Shown: piece after piece, positions 33,865 to 42,071 of the stretch
Numbering within the stretch: position 1 is the stretch's first letter
Layout of the letters: the number at the start of each line of letters is the position of its first letter
Assembly (NCBI RefSeq): GCF_900637195.1
Contig: NZ_LR134356.1
Location: forward strand, 2,852,001 to 2,916,000
Length of the DNA: 64,000 bases
Origin: Mycolicibacterium aurum
GTDB lineage: Bacteria; Actinomycetota; Actinomycetes; Mycobacteriales; Mycobacteriaceae
Direction of reading: 5' to 3'
Translations under genes and position numbers: made by a program
Notes under the pieces: model-generated
What the model was told of the DNA's origin: nothing
What the model saw: the letters and a program-made list of their open reading frames with translations, nothing else
Database searches by the model: none

Positions 33865-35258
33865 TTCAGCAGTCCCAACAGTTGGTTGAAGCACTCCGAC
33901 ATGGAGGGATGGGTGTAAATCTCGTCGCGCAGCTCCGAAGCGGTGATGCCGTGGCGCATCGCGAGGGCGACGATGTTGATCACCTCCTGTGCGTCGTGAC
34001 ACAGCAGGGCGGCCCCGAGAATCCTGTCGGTTTCCGCATCGACCACCACCTTCATCATCCCGGCCATGTCATCGACGATGCGCGCTCGTGCCACCGTCGC
34101 CAGGTTCACCACCGGGCTGGCCGCCACTGTGAGGTCGTAGCCCGCAGTGCGCGCTTGGGCCTCGGTAAGACCGACTCGGGCCAACGGAGGGGTCAGGAAA
34201 AGACAGTTCGGAACCGCCCGGCGCTGGGCTGCAGACCGGGGTTCCGCGGCACCACGGAGCTGATCGGACACGATGCGGTAGTCGTCGAGAGAGATGTAGG
34301 TGAACTGCGGTCCGCCGTTGACATCCCCGACCGCATAGATGTGGGGTTGGCTGGTACGGCGGAAATCATCTACCACGACGGCACCGGTGTCGGTGGTCTC
34401 CACCTCGGCCCTATCGAGTCGAAGATGCGCGGTGTTGGGCGTGCGCCCGAGCGCGATCAGCACGACGTCGGCCTCGACGGTGGCGGCACGTCCACCGACG
34501 CGATACCCCACGCGCGCCAACGGTGGCGAGACTGCTCTCGGAACAGCCTGCACCTCAGTGACTTCCGCTCCCGTCAGGATGGTGACTCCCCTATCGGACA
34601 GAACAGAAAGAGCAGCCTCGGCAATATCCTGATCCTCGTGCGCCAGCACGGCGGGGCGTTGCTCCAGAACGGTCACCGAGGTGCCGTAGCCGGCGTACAT
34701 CGACGCGAACTCCAAGCCGATGTAGCCGCCGCCAAGAATCACAAGCCGGTCTGGGCGCGACGCACGCCGTAGCAACTCTGCACTGGTGACCACGACTGGA
34801 CTGTGTCGCACGCCGGGCAGGTCGGGGATCACCGGAGTTGAGCCGGTACCGATGACGATGTCGCGCGCCACCACCGTGGCAAGACCGTCCTCGGTCTCTA
34901 CCGCGACCGAGTTCGCGTCGATGAAGCTCGCCCGTCCGGTGAGTACCCGCACTGACGGGACGGATTTCAGCGCCGCTAGATTCGCCGCCCGCAACCCCGT
35001 GGTCAGTCGCTCTGTGGCGGCGACCGCATCCGCGTAAGCCAAGGTTCCCGATGACCCGCGTGGCGGGTGCTCGCTGCGGTACACCATCGACTTTGTCGGC
35101 ACACAGCCCGTGTTGATGCAGGTGCCGCCATACATCTGGGCCGATTCCTCCACCAACACGACGCGCTGACCTTGTCGGCCCCACTCCGCCGCCAACGTCT
35201 TGCCGCCTTTGCCGAATCCGATGACGAGCAGATCGGCCTCGAGCACCGGCGGGGTCAC
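33861..35258 (-). CDS. Pyridine nucleotide-disulfide oxidoreductase, RclA/MerA-like
   Basis: 465-aa flavoprotein disulfide reductase. VIGFGKGGKTLA near the N-terminus is the FAD motif as in RclA, GGTCINTGCVPTK holds the redox CxxxxC pair, LVILGGGYIGLEFA is the NAD motif, and the C-terminal dimerisation domain with HPSMSE is present. RclA protects some bacteria from hypochlorous acid and copper. The gene overlaps the hydrolase gene upstream by ATGA and the truncated isochorismatase downstream by GTGA, so it is in a three-gene operon. The exact substrate is not deducible. Confidence 0.88.
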   Translation of the reverse strand: MTPPVLEADLLVIGFGKGGKTLAAEWGRQGQRVVLVEESAQMYGGTCINTGCVPTKSMVYRSEHPPRGSSGTLAYADAVAATERLTTGLRAANLAALKSVPSVRVLTGRASFIDANSVAVETEDGLATVVARDIVIGTGSTPVIPDLPGVRHSPVVVTSAELLRRASRPDRLVILGGGYIGLEFASMYAGYGTSVTVLEQRPAVLAHEDQDIAEAALSVLSDRGVTILTGAEVTEVQAVPRAVSPPLARVGYRVGGRAATVEADVVLIALGRTPNTAHLRLDRAEVETTDTGAVVVDDFRRTSQPHIYAVGDVNGGPQFTYISLDDYRIVSDQLRGAAEPRSAAQRRAVPNCLFLTPPLARVGLTEAQARTAGYDLTVAASPVVNLATVARARIVDDMAGMMKVVVDAETDRILGAALLCHDAQEVINIVALAMRHGITASELRDEIYTHPSMSECFNQLLGLLK

Positions 35259-36094
35259 GCGAGGAACTCGACAACCTCACGGGCGAAATCCGTGACATGT
35301 TGGAAGAGGAAGCCGTGCCCGGCATCGCTGTACAGAATGGCCTTGGCATTGGGCAGCCGGCCCACCATCGCGAAGGTGGCGTAGGCATCGATCATCCGGT
35401 CGTGCGCACCGTTGGCAACCAAGGTCGGAATGGTGATCTCCCCCAGTCGATCCCAAATACTCGCGCCGGTCGACGCGATGACCGCCAACTGCGCCTGCAT
35501 CGTCTCGATCGACACCGGAACATGCTCCGGTGACAGAACGCGGTCGTCCAACCTCCGCAGCGACGTCAGTCCCAGCTTGCGACCCGGGTCCTCCTCTGGG
35601 AAAAACAGATAGAGAAAGTCATCGTCGTCGTTGGCGGGCTTGGTGGCGACCTGCCAGATCTTCGGATCGGGTTGAGGCATTCCGGGCACACCACCACCAG
35701 GAGAGCTGCCCGCGACAATCAACCGCCGCACCAGGTCAGGACGTCGCAGCGTCGCTGCCTGCACCACGATCCCACCCAACGACCAACCGAGCAGGTCCAC
35801 CTCGGCCAGTCCCAGGGCGTCGACGAACTCGGTGAGTCCGCCGGCCAGGGCGTCCATGGTGGTCGGGGCGACGCCACCGGTCCTACCGTGCCCAATGTTG
35901 TCGAAGACGATCACATCGCGTTCGGCTCCCAGCGCGTCCAGGAACGCCGGATCCCAGTGATCCATCGTGCCGCGAAAGCGCAACGCCAGCACCAACGGGA
36001 CACCGGTGCCCGCACCGATACGGCGGTAGGCGAACCGCGCACTCGGCCCGTCCACATACCGGGTCTCAGCCATTGGAGACAACGAATCCTTCAT
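35255..36094 (-). CDS. Alpha/beta hydrolase
   Basis: 279 aa from ATG 36094 (ATG 36112 would add six residues, ATG 36073 would remove seven; no ribosome site settles this). The nucleophile is the serine of GWSLGG, the acid is likely the Asp in GAHDRMIDAY, and the histidine is in DAGHGF. FDNIGHGRTGG after the third strand is typical. The usual HG oxyanion motif is replaced by LRFRGTMDHW, as seen in some fungal-type and haloperoxidase-related hydrolases. It is first in the operon with the RclA-like gene and overlaps it by ATGA. Confidence 0.88.
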   Translation of the reverse strand: MKDSLSPMAETRYVDGPSARFAYRRIGAGTGVPLVLALRFRGTMDHWDPAFLDALGAERDVIVFDNIGHGRTGGVAPTTMDALAGGLTEFVDALGLAEVDLLGWSLGGIVVQAATLRRPDLVRRLIVAGSSPGGGVPGMPQPDPKIWQVATKPANDDDDFLYLFFPEEDPGRKLGLTSLRRLDDRVLSPEHVPVSIETMQAQLAVIASTGASIWDRLGEITIPTLVANGAHDRMIDAYATFAMVGRLPNAKAILYSDAGHGFLFQHVTDFAREVVEFLA

Positions 36095-36271
36095 ATTCCG
36101 TGCACCCTTCATCCACCACCGATCGTGTGCGAGATCGCCGCGGATCCACGCCCATTCTCGAATTCTTTTGCCTGCGGGCCCCGGGGGCCATAAGCACTTT
36201 GACTGTTGTTTCTGTCTGGAGACCCGTCTCTGGAATCCGACCGCCCTATCAGCGCGATTCGATTCCCACGG

Positions 36272-36991
36272 TTACTCAAAGGCGAAGTCGGAAAGGTCCA
36301 CCGAGACGATCAGGGGTTCAGCGGCCGCAGTGTTGTCATCGTTGCGTGGAAAAATGCGCAGCTTGGAGGGCAACACGATTCCCTGCACGGTGACAGGTTC
36401 GAGGAGATAGCGAGCCGCGGGATTGCTGCCTTGAATATCCACATCGTAGTCGTGGCGACGCAGCAGCCCCGTTTCGTCGACGTAGAAGGTTTGGAGCGTG
36501 CTGTGGGTGGCGATGTCTTGAGGGAAGGTTACGCGCAGCCGCCGCCAGGTCTCGCCGTTCTCGGTCCACGGGTCGACCTCCTCGGCGACGACCCCTGGTC
36601 GCGCCAGGATGAACGGAGAAGTCAGGTAAGTCCACATGGTGTACCCGGCGAAATAGGCGACCTGCGCGTTACTCCAGGGCGTTTCCATGACGTATCCGGC
36701 GAACGAGTCGCGGGGTTCGTCGAGCTGCTCGACCACCTCGCCTGCGGGCGTTTCGATGGTGACTCGCTTCGGGGTGAACTGAGAACGGTGATCGGTGGGG
36801 GCGAAAGGCCAGTGCGACACCCACTCTCGGTTGAGGTCGACGCGGACTGTGGCCTCCTGCAATACTGTCGGCTGGCCCTTGAGCCCCCACAGCACACCGC
36901 CTTGGCGCAGTCGGGCGTTCAGGAAGGCGAACTGGCGGAACCGGTCGAGGCCGCCGTGCGCATCGAACATGAGTTCAACCAAGTCAGTCAT
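36272..36991 (-). CDS. Uncharacterised protein, possible lipoprotein-carrier-like beta fold
   Basis: 239-aa protein without signal peptide or membrane segment. The sequence alternates strands with many charged and aromatic residues (WRRLRVTFPQDIATHS, QTFYVDETGLLRRHDYDVDI), a pattern I associate with LolA/LppX-like or MucB-like open barrels, but I cannot name a family. The start at ATG 36991 is preceded by GAGGAGACAAG on the minus strand, a good ribosome site. It is a single gene, 159 bp or more from its neighbours. Confidence 0.75.
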   Translation of the reverse strand: MTDLVELMFDAHGGLDRFRQFAFLNARLRQGGVLWGLKGQPTVLQEATVRVDLNREWVSHWPFAPTDHRSQFTPKRVTIETPAGEVVEQLDEPRDSFAGYVMETPWSNAQVAYFAGYTMWTYLTSPFILARPGVVAEEVDPWTENGETWRRLRVTFPQDIATHSTLQTFYVDETGLLRRHDYDVDIQGSNPAARYLLEPVTVQGIVLPSKLRIFPRNDDNTAAAEPLIVSVDLSDFAFE

Positions 36992-37166
36992 CTTGTCTCC
37001 TCAGAAGTGTGCATCCCCGTGAGATTCACAATGGGAAGAAGCTGGTGGTCTGGTCAGCTCCATGCCACGACTCTGGACCATCGTCGACTGACCGGGCATC
37101 CGTAAGATGACTAGATTTCGGCGCCCTCGGACGCTTGGTCAGCGCTACGAGAAGTGGTCGGTAATG

Positions 37167-37601
37167 CTAGGACTCCTTGGAATAGTCGACGCTCAGCCAG
37201 CGCTCGGGCCGCATCCGAAACAACAGTGATTCGGCGTCGGGATGGTCGTTGGCGAACGACTCCGTGAATGCGTTGCCGCCCTCTTCGCCGAGATAGCGAA
37301 TGGCGATTGCGCGCCTGGTGGCATCGTCGGCGGTCTCGATGGAGGTCACCGACCCCTCAGCAGTCACGTAGCGGTAGGGGTATGTCTCATCCTGAGCAGT
37401 GATGGAGAAGCGCCCGGCCGCGGTGATGAGTCGAGCCTTGAGCGACCCCGCCAGGCTGGAGACGAGAACCTCTCCCCCGGGCTCGTAGGCGTACCAGATC
37501 GGTACGGACAGCGGTGCGCGATCAGGGCGTTCGACGGCGATCACACCCACGTGCAGTTCGGCCAGGTACATCTCGCGTTCCGTGCTGGTCATCTTCGACA
37601 T
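37167..37601 (-). CDS. Pyridoxamine 5'-phosphate oxidase-family (FMN/F420 split-barrel) protein
   Basis: 144-aa single split-barrel domain: LHVGVIAVERPDRAPLSVPI, WYAYEPGGEVLVSS and GRFSITAQDETYPYRYVTAEG match mycobacterial PPOX-like proteins, many of which bind F420 or heme instead of FMN. The cofactor is not decided by sequence. It is divergent from the methyltransferase gene with a 151-bp shared region containing a 15-bp palindrome. Confidence 0.88.
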   Translation of the reverse strand: MSKMTSTEREMYLAELHVGVIAVERPDRAPLSVPIWYAYEPGGEVLVSSLAGSLKARLITAAGRFSITAQDETYPYRYVTAEGSVTSIETADDATRRAIAIRYLGEEGGNAFTESFANDHPDAESLLFRMRPERWLSVDYSKES

Positions 37602-37641
37602 GATCAGACCAACCCCGTGCCCCCCGGCTCGATTCCCGACC

Positions 37642-37656
37642 CGGCCTCTGAGGCCG
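37642..37656. promoter_or_regulatory. CGGCCTC-T-GAGGCCG palindrome
   Basis: Perfect 7+1+7 palindrome between the divergent PPOX and methyltransferase genes, 41 bp from the former. It may be an operator; nothing else supports that. Confidence 0.3.
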
Positions 37657-37752
37657 AGACGCCGGGTGTACGGCCTCCCCTATGGCCTAGTGAGCTTGCC
37701 AGATCGGCAATCGGCTTTGCGTTTGTGTCGTGGGTGACGGCACGCTGGGGAC

Positions 37753-38400
37753 ATGACACATGACAGCGCCGCGTGGGACGAGCGGTACTCGCAGGAGGAA
37801 CAGCTCTTCAGTGGGCGGCCGAACGGCGCACTGGTGGCCGAGGTGGCGGAAATGGCGCCAGGCCGTGCACTCGACGTCGGGTGCGGAGAAGGCGGTGATA
37901 CCGCCTGGCTGGTCAAGCAAGGCTGGCGAGTGACGGCCCTCGACGTCTCCCGGGTGGCGCTGGATCGCGCGATGCGCCGCGCGGGCGACGCGACCACCAA
38001 CGTCGAGTGGGTGCACGCGGGTCTCGTGGACGCAGCGCTCGCGCAGGGCGCCTTCGACCTCGTGTCGGCCCAGTACCCCGCGCTGCTACGGACGCCGACG
38101 AACGACGCCGAGCGCACACTGATCGGCGCCGTCGCACCCGGTGGCACCCTGCTGGTCGTCCATCACGCCGACATCGACGTCGAGGCCGCCAAGGCGCACG
38201 GCTTCGACCCCGCCGACTACGTGATGCCGACCGACGTCGCCGCATTGCTCGACGACGGCTGGGAGATCGAGGTCGATGAGCGCCGCGTCCGCGATGTGCC
38301 CGCCGGCGGCGGCTCGGGACATACCCACGACGTCGTGCTCCGCGCGCGCCGGAGCGCTTCGAAGCACGAGGCGCGGTGTTCCCCCTCTCCCACCGCGTGA
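37753..38400 (+). CDS. Class I SAM-dependent methyltransferase (TehB/thiopurine-like)
   Basis: 215 aa. The SAM-binding motif is ALDVGCGEGGDTAWL (about 39-53), with VTALDVSRVALDRA as motif Post I and FDLVSAQYPAL as motif II. Related proteins detoxify tellurite, thiols or small molecules. The natural end appears to be HTHDVVLRARR; the last 15 residues (SASKHEARCSPSPTA) look like junk read into the broken esterase that follows, so the 3' end may have been changed by a deletion. Confidence 0.88.
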   Translation: MTHDSAAWDERYSQEEQLFSGRPNGALVAEVAEMAPGRALDVGCGEGGDTAWLVKQGWRVTALDVSRVALDRAMRRAGDATTNVEWVHAGLVDAALAQGAFDLVSAQYPALLRTPTNDAERTLIGAVAPGGTLLVVHHADIDVEAAKAHGFDPADYVMPTDVAALLDDGWEIEVDERRVRDVPAGGGSGHTHDVVLRARRSASKHEARCSPSPTA

Positions 38401-38410
38401 TCACCGAGCA

Positions 38411-38996
38411 CGCATCGACCCGGGCATCGAATTGGTCAGTGTCGATTACCGACTCGCGCCGGAACATCCGTTCCCCGCGGCACTGGGCGGTCTACTCGGA
38501 GGTGGCGCGTGACCGTCCCACCGTCGTTGTCGGGGAGTCCGCCGGAGGTGGATTGGCCATGTCACTGGTGCGACGAGTGCTCGACCGTGGCGGTGACCCA
38601 CCGAAGGGTCTCGTGACCATGTTCCCCTGGGCCGACCTGACCAACGGCTCCGGCAGCTTCGAGTCGAATGAACACCGGGTTTTGCTGTCCCGCGATGGTC
38701 TTTCACGTAGTGCGCTGGCCTATGCGGGCGGCCGTGATCTGAAGACGCCTCTGGTATCGCCGCTCCACGGCTCATTTTCCGACTTTCCCCCCACCTTGAT
38801 CGCCGTCGGTACCGACGACTGTCTACTCGATGACGCACGCAACGTCTCGGACCGCATGCGCGCCGCCGGCGTGGACGTCACGCTTATCGAAATAGCCGGC
38901 GGGTTCCATGGTTTCATTCTGTTGCCTGCGCCGGAATCGAAAGAAGCCAGGCGAGAGATGTCGCTCTTTGTCGCTCAAGCCCTCAACGATCTTTGA
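38411..38996 (+). pseudogene. Broken HSL-type esterase/lipase gene
   Basis: The first part reads ELVSVDYRLAPEHPFPAAL in one frame, and the rest (VYSEVARD, VVVGESAGGG with the nucleophile, AVGTDDCLLDDA with the acid, GGFHGF with the histidine) reads in the next frame. The shift is consistent with one extra G in GGG at 38485-38487. The N-terminal third with the HGGG oxyanion motif is missing, replaced by the tail of the methyltransferase gene. So there are two lesions, a 5' deletion and a frameshift. Confidence 0.88.
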
Positions 38997-39006
38997 GGGC
39001 TTGAGC
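38973..39006 (+). terminator. Hairpin overlapping the end of the broken esterase
   Basis: A perfect 14-bp stem, GCTCAAGCCCTCAA (38973-38986) with TTGAGGGCTTGAGC (38993-39006), has a 6-nt loop. It overlaps the old stop codon and separates this unit from the envelope cluster. Confidence 0.8.
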
Positions 39007-39030
39007 TTCGCAAGCCATCGCGCGGCCAAC

Positions 39031-39067
39031 GTGGGGGTTATCCCCCACCGAAGCAAGGGTTATCCCC
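39031..39067. promoter_or_regulatory. Tandem G-tract inverted repeats (GGGG-TTAT-CCCC type)
   Basis: GTGGGGG-TTAT-CCCCCAC (39031-39048) is followed by GGG-TTAT-CCC(C) (39057-39067), centres 22 bp apart, about two helical turns. A third, ACGGGG-TTATT-CCCCGT, lies at 39152-39168 inside the first gene. G-tract inverted repeats are the mark of CsoR/RcnR-type metal sensors, so copper or nickel control of the envelope cluster is a fair guess. No CsoR-like gene is in the window. Confidence 0.6.
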
Positions 39068-39103
39068 GGCGACACTGGCATGTGTGAGCGCCATGCTGGT
39101 GCC

Positions 39104-40540
39104 ATGACCCTGGGTGGCGTGGTGAGCTGCGCGACCACTGCGCGACACAGGACGGGGTTATTCCCCGTGACCCTGGTGGTTTTCAGCGGCCTGCTGGTGG
39201 TCATCACCTTGGCTGGCGTGCCTGCGGCGCGGGCCGACGGCATCGGATCGGACGCAGACGTGCACGTCGCCCAGTCGCTCGGCGGCCGCGAGTTGACCGT
39301 CACGATCCGGCGAGTCGGCCCGGCGCTCGGGCCTCTGCACGTCGACGTCGTCACACATCGCGGCGACGGTCCAGGCACACTCCGACTCACCGCGTCAGCA
39401 CCGGACGCCACCACCAGCAGCGTCCAGGTGAAGCTCGGCACGCCCGGCATGTATTCAGCCACACTGAGCGTCGATCGGGCCGGACCGTGGGAACTGATCG
39501 TCGACGACGGCCACACCGCGGCGCGGATCCCGTTTCTGGTTCCCGTGCAGGTGATCCCGCCGTGGAAGAAAGCCAGTGACTACGGCTTCTTCGCCGCGGG
39601 CGCGCTGCTGATCGTCTCGCTGGCAGCGGCAATGCGCGCGCGCCGCAGCTGGATGGCGGTGGTCCCGGCGACCGGCATGATCGTCGCGCTGACGGTGGCT
39701 GTTACCGGCGCGACGCTGTCGGCGTACTCCCCGCCGCCCCCGCAGCCCGGCCGGGACCTTGACCCCACCCGCGAGAACATCCGCGATCCGTACGCCCGCG
39801 TTGCGGCCAATTCGCAGAATCCGATGGACTATTCGCGGCCGCCGGTGAACATGGCGGTGTCTGCTGGCCAGTCCACCCTGCGTGTGAACCTCACCGACTC
39901 CTCCACCGGACGTCCAGCCGACGACCTGCTGATCCACCACGGCGCGCTGATCCACCTCATCGTCGTCTCACCTGCGGGCACCATGTCGCACGTGCATCCT
40001 GTCCGTGTCTCGCCGGGTCGGTACGAGGCGACGTTCGACACCACCGAACGCGGGACATACGCGATGACCGCCGAGATCGCCAGGCGCGGTGGCGGAGTGC
40101 AACTGCTCCGTGGCTCGGTCGACGGGCAAGCCGTTGCCCCACCACCGAGCACGACGCCACCCTCGCAGGGCGAGATCAGCGCGACGGTCGCACCGGCGGG
40201 CAGCCCGAGCACCATCCGGGCCAGGTTCGGGGACACCCCCGATCTGCAGCCGTGGCTCGGGATGGTCGGACACATGATGGTTGTCGGACCACTACCCGAC
40301 GGCCCCGACATCGGCAAACACGCACTGACAGCGCCGATCTGGTCGCATGCGCATGCCATGGTGCCGCCCGCACCCGGCGCCGCGGGCGGGCAGCCCGACG
40401 AATCGGTCGCTCGGTACGGGCCCGAGATCGACTTCACCTACTCGTTCGCATTGCCCGGCCGCTACAAGGTGTGGGTGCAGACCGAACGCCACTACGCCAT
40501 CCTCACCGCGGTAACCGAAGTCGAGGTCCGCCAACCGTGA
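39104..40540 (+). CDS. Exported membrane-anchored protein with CopC/YtkA-like domains
   Basis: 478 aa. The signal segment has a charged n-region (TARHR) and LVVFSGLLVVITLAGVPAARA. A first beta-sandwich runs to about residue 140, transmembrane segments lie around residues 165-215 (FFAAGALLIVSLAA; MIVALTVAVTGA), and a second YtkA/CopC-like region follows with histidine/methionine clusters: LIHHGALIHLIVVS, GTMSHVHPV, GHMMVVGP and WSHAHAM. Such clusters suggest periplasmic-side copper or heme binding. ATG 39104 is chosen because it keeps the charged n-region; GTG 39167 would lose it. It is first of four coupled genes. Confidence 0.8.
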   Translation: MTLGGVVSCATTARHRTGLFPVTLVVFSGLLVVITLAGVPAARADGIGSDADVHVAQSLGGRELTVTIRRVGPALGPLHVDVVTHRGDGPGTLRLTASAPDATTSSVQVKLGTPGMYSATLSVDRAGPWELIVDDGHTAARIPFLVPVQVIPPWKKASDYGFFAAGALLIVSLAAAMRARRSWMAVVPATGMIVALTVAVTGATLSAYSPPPPQPGRDLDPTRENIRDPYARVAANSQNPMDYSRPPVNMAVSAGQSTLRVNLTDSSTGRPADDLLIHHGALIHLIVVSPAGTMSHVHPVRVSPGRYEATFDTTERGTYAMTAEIARRGGGVQLLRGSVDGQAVAPPPSTTPPSQGEISATVAPAGSPSTIRARFGDTPDLQPWLGMVGHMMVVGPLPDGPDIGKHALTAPIWSHAHAMVPPAPGAAGGQPDESVARYGPEIDFTYSFALPGRYKVWVQTERHYAILTAVTEVEVRQP

Positions 40541-40944
40541 GTCGCCAGCGCCTCGTCGTCGTCGCCGCGCTCGCCGCCGCCATCGCCGGGGCCGGAATCT
40601 GGTTGCTGTGGCCGAAACCGATGCACGACAGCGTGGCCACCGCGACGGCAGGACCGTACCGTGTGCAGCTGACCGGCGAGCCACCGAAAGTCGGAATCAG
40701 CCCGGTCACCGTCGAGATAACCGGCAACGAGGGCCAGTCCCCCACGCCGGACTCGGTCACCTTCGAACCCGCGATGCCCCACATGGGCCATGCCACAAGA
40801 CCTGTGGCCGCCGCGGCCCAAGGCGGCGGCCGGTACCGCGCCGACGTGGACCTTTCCATGGCCGGGCAATGGGACATCACAGTCCGCATCGCCGCCGGCG
40901 ACCAAGTGCACGAAGCAGTTCTGAGCGTCACCACCAACGGTTAG
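40537..40944 (+). CDS. YtkA/FixH-like exported protein
   Basis: 135 aa. An N-terminal anchor (LVVVAALAAAIAGAGIWLLW, no clear cleavage site) is followed by a single YtkA-like beta-sandwich: PYRVQLTGEPPKVGISPVTVE, FEPAMPHMGHATRP, and GQWDITVRIAAGDQVHEAVL. The PHMGH motif is a likely metal-binding loop as in copper chaperone-like YtkA domains. GTG 40537 lies in the stop of the preceding gene (GTGA), so the pair is translationally coupled. Confidence 0.8.
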   Translation: MSRQRLVVVAALAAAIAGAGIWLLWPKPMHDSVATATAGPYRVQLTGEPPKVGISPVTVEITGNEGQSPTPDSVTFEPAMPHMGHATRPVAAAAQGGGRYRADVDLSMAGQWDITVRIAAGDQVHEAVLSVTTNG

Positions 40945-40958
40945 AAAGGCAGACCGCC

Positions 40959-42071
40959 ATGACGAAATCGGATTCGAGCGTTAAGGTGCCAGCGCTGGTC
41001 ATGCTCGCAGGCACTCTGATCTCCCTGTCGGGGTTGACCTGGGACATCGACTGGCACCTTGACGTCGGGCCGGACAGCTTCTTCACGCTGCCGCACCTGT
41101 TCATCTACTCCGGCGGCGCGATCGCCGGGGTGACCAGCTTGGTGATGGTGTTGCGCGCCACCGCCGCACAGCGCAATGGCCAGGATCCCGACCCGACCGC
41201 CGGCGGTCGCGCCTTCACGGTGCTCGGCGTATTCGCCGCGCCGATCGGCTATCTGGTCGGCGGCATCGCCGCGGCCTCGTTCCTGCTGTACGGGCTGTAC
41301 GACGAGTGGTGGCACGGTCTGTACGGATTCGACGTGACCGTCGCGTCGCCCCCACACCAGGGTTGGCTGACATCGATCTGCGTCACCATGATCGGCACTG
41401 CCATCGTCTTCGCAGCGGCACGCGAACACCGCTGGGGTCGTTGGGGGTTCATGGTCGCGATAGCAGCGTTCGGGCAGTACGCCTCGATCCAGAGCGGCGC
41501 GCTGGCGGACCTCAACCTGAGCGCGACCATCGACTGGGCCACACTGACCTGGTTGGCCATTCCGCTCGTGTGTGTCCTGCTCGGATCTCAAGTCGTCCCC
41601 CGCGGCGGAGCCGTCGGCACCGGCCTCCTCACTCTGGTGCTGAATGTGGCGACCTGGTCGTTCGCCAACTGGGCCGTCGGCTGGTATGCCGACCTGCAGC
41701 ATCTGGCGCTCCGCGATTTCGTCGAGTTGGAGTTCCCCGTCGACATGGTGCTGATACCCGCAATCGTTTTCGTGTTCGGCATCGTCGTCGAGCTGCTGCT
41801 GCGATGGAGAGGCCCGAGCGCCTGGCTACTGGCCGCGTGCGGCGCGGCAGGTGTGATCGCCATCGTCTGGTCGCTCAGTTCACTGGGATCCGGGGGCGTC
41901 GACCTTGGTGGTGAGGACGGCGAAGGGCAAGCGGGCAGCATCCTGCTGACGTGCGTCGTCGGGGGTCTACTCGCGGGGGTGCTCGGCGGCGCGACGTGGC
42001 GACTCGGCTGGGCACTGCGTGCATCGAACGCGACACCTGCCCACAGTGTGAGTGGCGGTGGCGCAAAATGA
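40959..42071 (+). CDS. Polytopic membrane protein with repeated D-x3-H...H motifs
   Basis: 370-aa integral membrane protein with about eight hydrophobic segments. Two motifs look alike: D29-x3-H33-x12-H46 (WDIDWHLDVGPDSFFTLPH) and D115-x3-H119-x13-H133 (YDEWWHGLYGFDVTVASPPH). Both sit at the ends of predicted helices, so they may form one or two metal or heme sites at the membrane face. I recognise no named family. ATG 40959 follows AGAAAGGCAGACCGCC. It is third in the envelope cluster and overlaps the fourth gene by ATGA. The acidic glycine-rich loop GSGGVDLGGEDGEG lies near residue 310. Confidence 0.82.
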   Translation: MTKSDSSVKVPALVMLAGTLISLSGLTWDIDWHLDVGPDSFFTLPHLFIYSGGAIAGVTSLVMVLRATAAQRNGQDPDPTAGGRAFTVLGVFAAPIGYLVGGIAAASFLLYGLYDEWWHGLYGFDVTVASPPHQGWLTSICVTMIGTAIVFAAAREHRWGRWGFMVAIAAFGQYASIQSGALADLNLSATIDWATLTWLAIPLVCVLLGSQVVPRGGAVGTGLLTLVLNVATWSFANWAVGWYADLQHLALRDFVELEFPVDMVLIPAIVFVFGIVVELLLRWRGPSAWLLAACGAAGVIAIVWSLSSLGSGGVDLGGEDGEGQAGSILLTCVVGGLLAGVLGGATWRLGWALRASNATPAHSVSGGGAK

